From assembly GCA_030697085.1 (NCBI GenBank), contig JAUYQT010000340.1, positions 1 to 8,269 on the forward strand: a stretch of 8,269 bases of DNA, given 5' to 3'. This DNA comes from Azonexus sp. (lineage in GTDB: Bacteria; Pseudomonadota; Gammaproteobacteria; Burkholderiales; Rhodocyclaceae). The notes beneath the pieces are model-generated. The model was not told the origin of the DNA, made no database searches, and saw nothing but the letters and a program-made list of their open reading frames with translations. A program made the translations under genes and the position numbers. Shown here one piece after another: positions 4,937 to 8,269 of the stretch (position 1 is the first letter of the stretch; the number at the start of each line of letters is the position of its first letter).

Positions 4937-5458
4937 TTGAAGCCATCTTGCGATACAAATTCCCCTCTGCTGACGATGGCAGTGCTGCAGCAGTTTCGTT
5001 TGCTTTTTGGCTCCATGCGTCAATATTTTCGTTTGGTCGAAGAGCGTTGTGGGATGTCAGGTTCCCAGATGTGGGTGCTGCAGGAAGTTCAGCGCACTCC
5101 GGAAATCGGGATCGGTGAATTGGCTATTCGCATGGGTGTGCATCAGTCAACCTGTAGTTTGCTGGTTGATAAATTGGTCGTTTTGGGGTGCTTGACAAAG
5201 AAGCGGCAAAACGCTGATCAGCGGCGAGTTGGTCTTTGTCTGGCGGCCAGTGGGCTGGCTGCGCTGGCCGCACTACCCGGGCCGGCTGAGGGTATTCTTC
5301 CTGAAGCCTTGTCTAAATTGCCTTTAGTGGTTTTAAAGACATTACATGTCAATTTGGAAGAATTGCTTCTGCATTTGCCCGGTAAGGACGAGGCCAGTGC
5401 TCGTACCCCTTTGGCTGAACTGGTTGCGACGCCGCAAACAGTGGGGGGTTCCCTATGA
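4937..5458 (+). CDS. MarR-family transcriptional regulator
   Basis: The protein is up to 173 aa. After a dimerisation helix (about 15-38), a winged helix-turn-helix runs from about 42 to 105. It contains SGSQMWVLQEVQRTPEIGI, the HTH IGELAIRMGVHQSTCSLLVDKL (59-80) and the wing ending in NADQRRVGLCL (92-102), where the DxRR motif is typical of MarR proteins. The C-terminal helix (about 125-147) would complete the dimer interface, and the last 25 residues are Ala/Thr-rich. The TTG start at 4937 has AGG about 8 nt upstream; an ATG at 4976 would give 160 aa and is a reasonable alternative. The ligand is unknown. The stop overlaps the next start by 4 bp, so regulator and lipoprotein are probably translationally coupled. 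Confidence 0.85.
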   Translation: MKPSCDTNSPLLTMAVLQQFRLLFGSMRQYFRLVEERCGMSGSQMWVLQEVQRTPEIGIGELAIRMGVHQSTCSLLVDKLVVLGCLTKKRQNADQRRVGLCLAASGLAALAALPGPAEGILPEALSKLPLVVLKTLHVNLEELLLHLPGKDEASARTPLAELVATPQTVGGSL

Positions 5459-5973
5459 TACGTAGGCCTTTGCTTTGGGCTGTGCTTCTCCTGGGCATCC
5501 TTGCTGGTTGTGCCGGGAAGCCGCCGCAAGTCCTTGTGCCGCCGGTTGCCGCGGCGCCGCTTCCGGTCGGTGATAAGTCGGCGGTCGCTAGTGTTGAAGC
5601 AACGCATTCGCCGAGTGAGGCGCAGCTAATGGCTGCGGTCGACGATGAAAATAACGTGTTTTTTGTCTTGGGTTCTTCGGGCGTCAATGCAGCGGGACGC
5701 CTTACTGTGCGTCGTCACGCCGAGCGTTTGAAGGCTAACCCCAAGCTTGAAGTTACGCTGATCGGATATACCGATGATCTGGGCAGCTCTTCCTATAACC
5801 TTGCCATTGCTGAGTTGCGGGTTAATGCGATTCATAAAGAATTGCGCGCGCAAGGTGTTCGCTTGAATCAAATACGCCGCCATATGGCAGGGCGTGAGCA
5901 GTTGGCACCGGCTTGCCGGTCGACCGAGTGCCGCAAAAAAATGCGGCGTGTCGAGTTTGTCTATGCCAATTGA
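5455..5973 (+). CDS. OmpA/Pal-type outer membrane lipoprotein
   Basis: The 172-aa protein has a lipoprotein signal: two arginines, a hydrophobic core and lipobox LAGC with the acylated cysteine at C19. A Pro/Ala linker (about 22-50) follows. An OmpA-like peptidoglycan-binding domain occupies about 65-172. The motif GYTDDLGSSSYNLAIAELR (104-122) carries the Asp and Arg expected to bind diaminopimelate. C154 and C159 near the end resemble the disulfide pair of Pal-like proteins. It would anchor the outer membrane to peptidoglycan. The ATG overlaps the MarR stop (ATGA). The gene ends 12 nt from the convergent kinase stop, with a small hairpin CCAAT/ATTGG (5966-5981) across its stop codon. Confidence 0.88.
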   Translation: MIRRPLLWAVLLLGILAGCAGKPPQVLVPPVAAAPLPVGDKSAVASVEATHSPSEAQLMAAVDDENNVFFVLGSSGVNAAGRLTVRRHAERLKANPKLEVTLIGYTDDLGSSSYNLAIAELRVNAIHKELRAQGVRLNQIRRHMAGREQLAPACRSTECRKKMRRVEFVYAN

Positions 5974-5985
5974 CCGATTGGTAAA

Positions 5986-7035
5986 TTAAGAGGCCGCGTC
6001 CGGCATGGTGAACGGTAGTGTGAAGCTGATTCGGCTGCCAACACCGACTTCACTTTCCAGCTTCATTTTGCCGCCCATCAGCTCGATCAGTTTGCGGGCA
6101 ATCGGCAAGCCGACGCCGATGCCGCCATGACGGCGCATGCTGGAGCCATCGCCCTGGACGAACAAGCCATTCAGTTGTGGCAGAATTTCCGGGGCAATAC
6201 CGGGGCCTGTATCGCTGACGGCAAATTCGAGTTTGACCTGTGATGGCAGGGTCTCGACGAGGCGAACAGAAATGCTGATGGTGCCGTGTTCGGTAAATTT
6301 AATGGCATTGCCCAGCAGGTGCTTGAAGGTTTGACGCAGGTGATCAATATCGCCCAGCAAAATTTCGTGCAGCGCGGGATCTTCTTCCTCGATCAAGACC
6401 AAGTCCAGGCCCTTGGCGGTAGCGGCTTTGCGGTGACTCGATGTGAGCGATTGAAGCAGTTCTTCGACCGCAAACGGTGTCGTATCGAGTGTGACCTGTC
6501 CGGTCTCCAGCGCGGAGAGTTCAATCAGGTGATTGATCAGGCGCATCAGCGATTCAGAGGAGTTTCGCAAGGGGGTGAGCAGACTACGCTGCTCTTCGTT
6601 AAGATCTTCCAGATCCAGCAAATCGCCCAAGCCGATGATGCCGTTCATCGGCGTGCGGAGTTCGTGGCTCATGTTGGCGAGAAATTCACTTTTGGCGCGG
6701 TTGGATTGTTCTGCTACTTGGCGGGCATGCTCCAGATGTTCAACCAGTTGTTCCTTTTCGAATTCAAGCCGAAAGGTGTCATGCAAGGTTTCGTGGAAGT
6801 AATCGGCACTGCGTGTGGCAATCAGCAAAAATAGCAGAGACATTGTGCTGAAAGCCAGGTGTAACGGGTCCTTGCCGAGGGCGCCAATCACCACGGCGAG
6901 AATGATCGGCCAGGCATAGCTGCGGAAAATGAGCCGGTTAGCCGCTAATATTGGCACTGCACCAGCGACCATGCCCGCCATGATGAAAGCAGTGAATAGC
7001 TGAAGAGTGGTGTTTCCGGAACGCATCAGCAGCAA
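5986..7035 (-). CDS. Histidine kinase: C-terminal membrane and kinase portion
   Basis: This is the longest uninterrupted part of the gene. Its first start-like codon (TTG 7035) has no clear ribosome-binding site, so independent expression is doubtful. It contains three membrane helices (about residues 10-75 of this part), a coiled-coil linker (about 85-115) and a HisKA domain with the phospho-acceptor His in [15 protein letters not shown] (H124, codon 227 of the full frame). The HATPase domain has N-box [13 protein letters not shown]1 box VSDTGPGI and G2 box [13 protein letters not shown]. No receiver or output domain is fused, and no response regulator gene lies in the window. The signal sensed is unknown. 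Confidence 0.85.
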   Translation of the reverse strand: MLLMRSGNTTLQLFTAFIMAGMVAGAVPILAANRLIFRSYAWPIILAVVIGALGKDPLHLAFSTMSLLFLLIATRSADYFHETLHDTFRLEFEKEQLVEHLEHARQVAEQSNRAKSEFLANMSHELRTPMNGIIGLGDLLDLEDLNEEQRSLLTPLRNSSESLMRLINHLIELSALETGQVTLDTTPFAVEELLQSLTSSHRKAATAKGLDLVLIEEEDPALHEILLGDIDHLRQTFKHLLGNAIKFTEHGTISISVRLVETLPSQVKLEFAVSDTGPGIAPEILPQLNGLFVQGDGSSMRRHGGIGVGLPIARKLIELMGGKMKLESEVGVGSRISFTLPFTMPDAAS

Positions 7036-7344
7036 AGTGCCCGCCGCCCAAATGAGGCCGCTGGCGGCGGCGCCGAAGAGTGCCCGCTGACGCTAGGCGT
7101 GGCTAGAGGCTTGCCGTTCAGCTTCACTTTGCCGGTAAAAACTGGCTGCCAGGATGATGCGCAGGCCGGCGGCGCTGGCGGCAAATAGCCACCAGATCGC
7201 CAAGCTGCTTAGGGAGATCAGCGGATTGGCGATCCAGACCAAAAGACTGGCATTAAGAATCGAAATAATCTGCCCGAGCCGCGTATTGCGGAACAGCAGC
7301 TCGACCTGACGGCTGAGTATGAAGGCAGCACTGGGTTGGTTCAA
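5986..7344 (-). pseudogene. Sensor histidine kinase gene interrupted by an in-frame TAG
   Basis: Positions 7344 to 5986 form one continuous reading frame of 453 codons broken only by TAG at 7095-7093 (codon 84). The first part starts at a TTG whose TTGA overlaps the hslO stop, and encodes a cytoplasmic N-terminus and two membrane helices (about residues 25-70). The frame resumes directly after the stop as [18 protein letters not shown], which looks like the third membrane helix of this kinase type. The two ORFs are therefore halves of one gene. Related kinases usually have a Trp or Gln-like residue in this region, and both TGG and CAG are one base from TAG. Explanations are a recent nonsense mutation, a base-calling error or suppression. 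No frameshift is needed. Confidence 0.75.
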
Positions 7345-8222
7345 TGTAGTTTCTGGCTAGTTGTTGGCTCGAATAGCGCGGCGACTTCTGCCGGGCTGAA
7401 ATGGTAGTCGTGGTTGCAAATGTCGTCACGTATGAGGATCTCACCGTGCTCGGCGAGGATGGTTTCCGCATCGGTCTGGCCCAGACTGCGAATCATGTCA
7501 CTGACTTTTTCCCGATCTTGTGGGCAGTGATAAACCACTGTCGCCGGATCGTAAAGGCGCAGGCCGTGGCTGGCCATTTCGTCATGAAAGAGACGGGTGA
7601 GCAGGGTTTCAGCGTCGAGTTCAAGTAATTCGGCGGGCTTGACGGTGGCCGCGAGTTGGCAAATCCGGTTCCAGCCATCGGCATCACGCTGATCGGCATC
7701 CGGCATTTTTTGCAGGAAAAGGCATGTTGCAGCTTGCCGGCTGGCGGTCACGAACAGCCGCGAAGCCTGCTGTTCAGATTGCTCAAGGTAGTGCTCGAAA
7801 ATGGCCGCAATACTGTCGCCAACCATCGGCACGAAGCTTTGGTAGGGCTGGCGGGCATCCGGCATGTCGAGGCTCATCATCAGCTGACCACCCTGATCGG
7901 CGCCAAGTAGTTCAGGCACCGGCGCAGGCAAAACCACCGGGTTGCTACGCGCCATGCCGCGCATTTGCAGCTGCTCATTGCAGTCCATGACCAATAGCTG
8001 AATGGGGCCGTTGCCACGCAACTGCAGCGTCAGGCGCCCGGGCTGCTTAAGCTGGCCGGCAATCAGCGCTGTCACTGCCGCCATTTCACCCAGTAACTGC
8101 GCCACGGTTGGCTCATAGTTGCGGTCAACCTGCATTTGTTGCCAAACATCGCTCAAATGAACCAGGGCGCCGCGAATGTTCAGGTTTTCAAAGAGGAAGC
8201 GACGAACGCTGCTTTCGTTCAT
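7341..8222 (-). CDS. hslO: Hsp33 redox-regulated chaperone, with altered zinc site
   Basis: The 293-aa protein matches Hsp33 throughout. The N-terminal chaperone core includes RGALVHLSDVWQQM (18-30), PGRLTLQLRGNGPIQLLVMD (61-80) and the VVLP region, then SYFEQSEQ-like FEHYLEQSEQQASRLFV (142-158). The C-terminal linker and zinc domain (about 225-275) differ from the family. The usual CxC is C233-P-Q235, and the usual CxxC is D266-D-I-C269. Two of the four zinc thiolates are therefore missing, although H232 and H271 lie next to the remaining cysteines. Redox-switched activation by zinc loss, the family hallmark, may be absent or altered here; chaperone activity itself may remain. ATG overlaps the upstream gene stop (ATGA), and its own stop overlaps the kinase start, so three genes are tightly coupled. 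Only a weak GGAAA precedes the start. Confidence 0.93.
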   Translation of the reverse strand: MNESSVRRFLFENLNIRGALVHLSDVWQQMQVDRNYEPTVAQLLGEMAAVTALIAGQLKQPGRLTLQLRGNGPIQLLVMDCNEQLQMRGMARSNPVVLPAPVPELLGADQGGQLMMSLDMPDARQPYQSFVPMVGDSIAAIFEHYLEQSEQQASRLFVTASRQAATCLFLQKMPDADQRDADGWNRICQLAATVKPAELLELDAETLLTRLFHDEMASHGLRLYDPATVVYHCPQDREKVSDMIRSLGQTDAETILAEHGEILIRDDICNHDYHFSPAEVAALFEPTTSQKLH

Positions 8223-8269
8223 TTCAAATTTTCCATGTAATTTTCCGGGGTGAAGCCGACCAGCAGTTG
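8219..8269 (-). CDS. C-terminal end of an upstream gene (partial)
   Basis: The last 16 codons of a minus-strand gene enter from the right edge, reading QLLVGFTPENYMENLK and then TGA. The stop overlaps the hslO start, which supports a real operon partner. Too little is present to name it. Confidence 0.6.
   Translation of the reverse strand, partial: QLLVGFTPENYMENLK

Overview
The window looks like a Gram-negative proteobacterial chromosome, most likely a betaproteobacterium (Rhodocyclales-like). The reasons are the Hsp33 and sensor-kinase style, a Pal-like lipoprotein, moderately high GC, and a small RNA resembling a toxic sRNA family known from Betaproteobacteria. The taxonomic guess is inference only.

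Positions 1-3038 are a compact integrative element lodged in a tRNA-Leu(UAA) gene. The window opens inside the tRNA at the anticodon loop. A 61-bp copy of that tRNA 3' end (one mismatch) recurs at 2978-3038, which gives attL and attR 2977 bp apart. A tyrosine recombinase with all catalytic residues (minus strand) lies next to attR, and a DUF29 protein gene follows it on the same strand. The rest of the element is an unrecognised ORF (249-758), a degenerate excisionase/AlpA-like helix-turn-helix gene broken by two compensating frameshifts (794-about 1060), and a run of stem-loops (1200-1356). Iterated (T)GTCCC boxes inside both ends look like arm-type integrase sites.

Positions 3039-3690 are chromosomal flank. 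They hold a well-formed promoter, a roughly 60-nt small RNA with a tandem TCTCCTCCA (anti-Shine-Dalgarno-like) repeat and a strong terminator, and then a small 66-aa coiled-coil-like protein gene. It converges on a divergent dihydrodipicolinate-reductase-family gene (3687-4493, minus).

Positions 4494-4936 are mostly intergenic and hold one doubtful small ORF and a promoter. A MarR-type regulator and an OmpA/Pal-type lipoprotein follow as a 4-bp-overlapping pair (4937-5973, plus).

Positions 5986-8269 are a minus-strand operon read from the right edge: the end of an unidentified gene, then hslO (Hsp33), then a membrane sensor histidine kinase. Each gene overlaps the next by about 4 bp. The kinase gene has an in-frame TAG at codon 84. 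The Hsp33 keeps only two of the four family zinc cysteines. Together these give the operon two visible departures from family norm.
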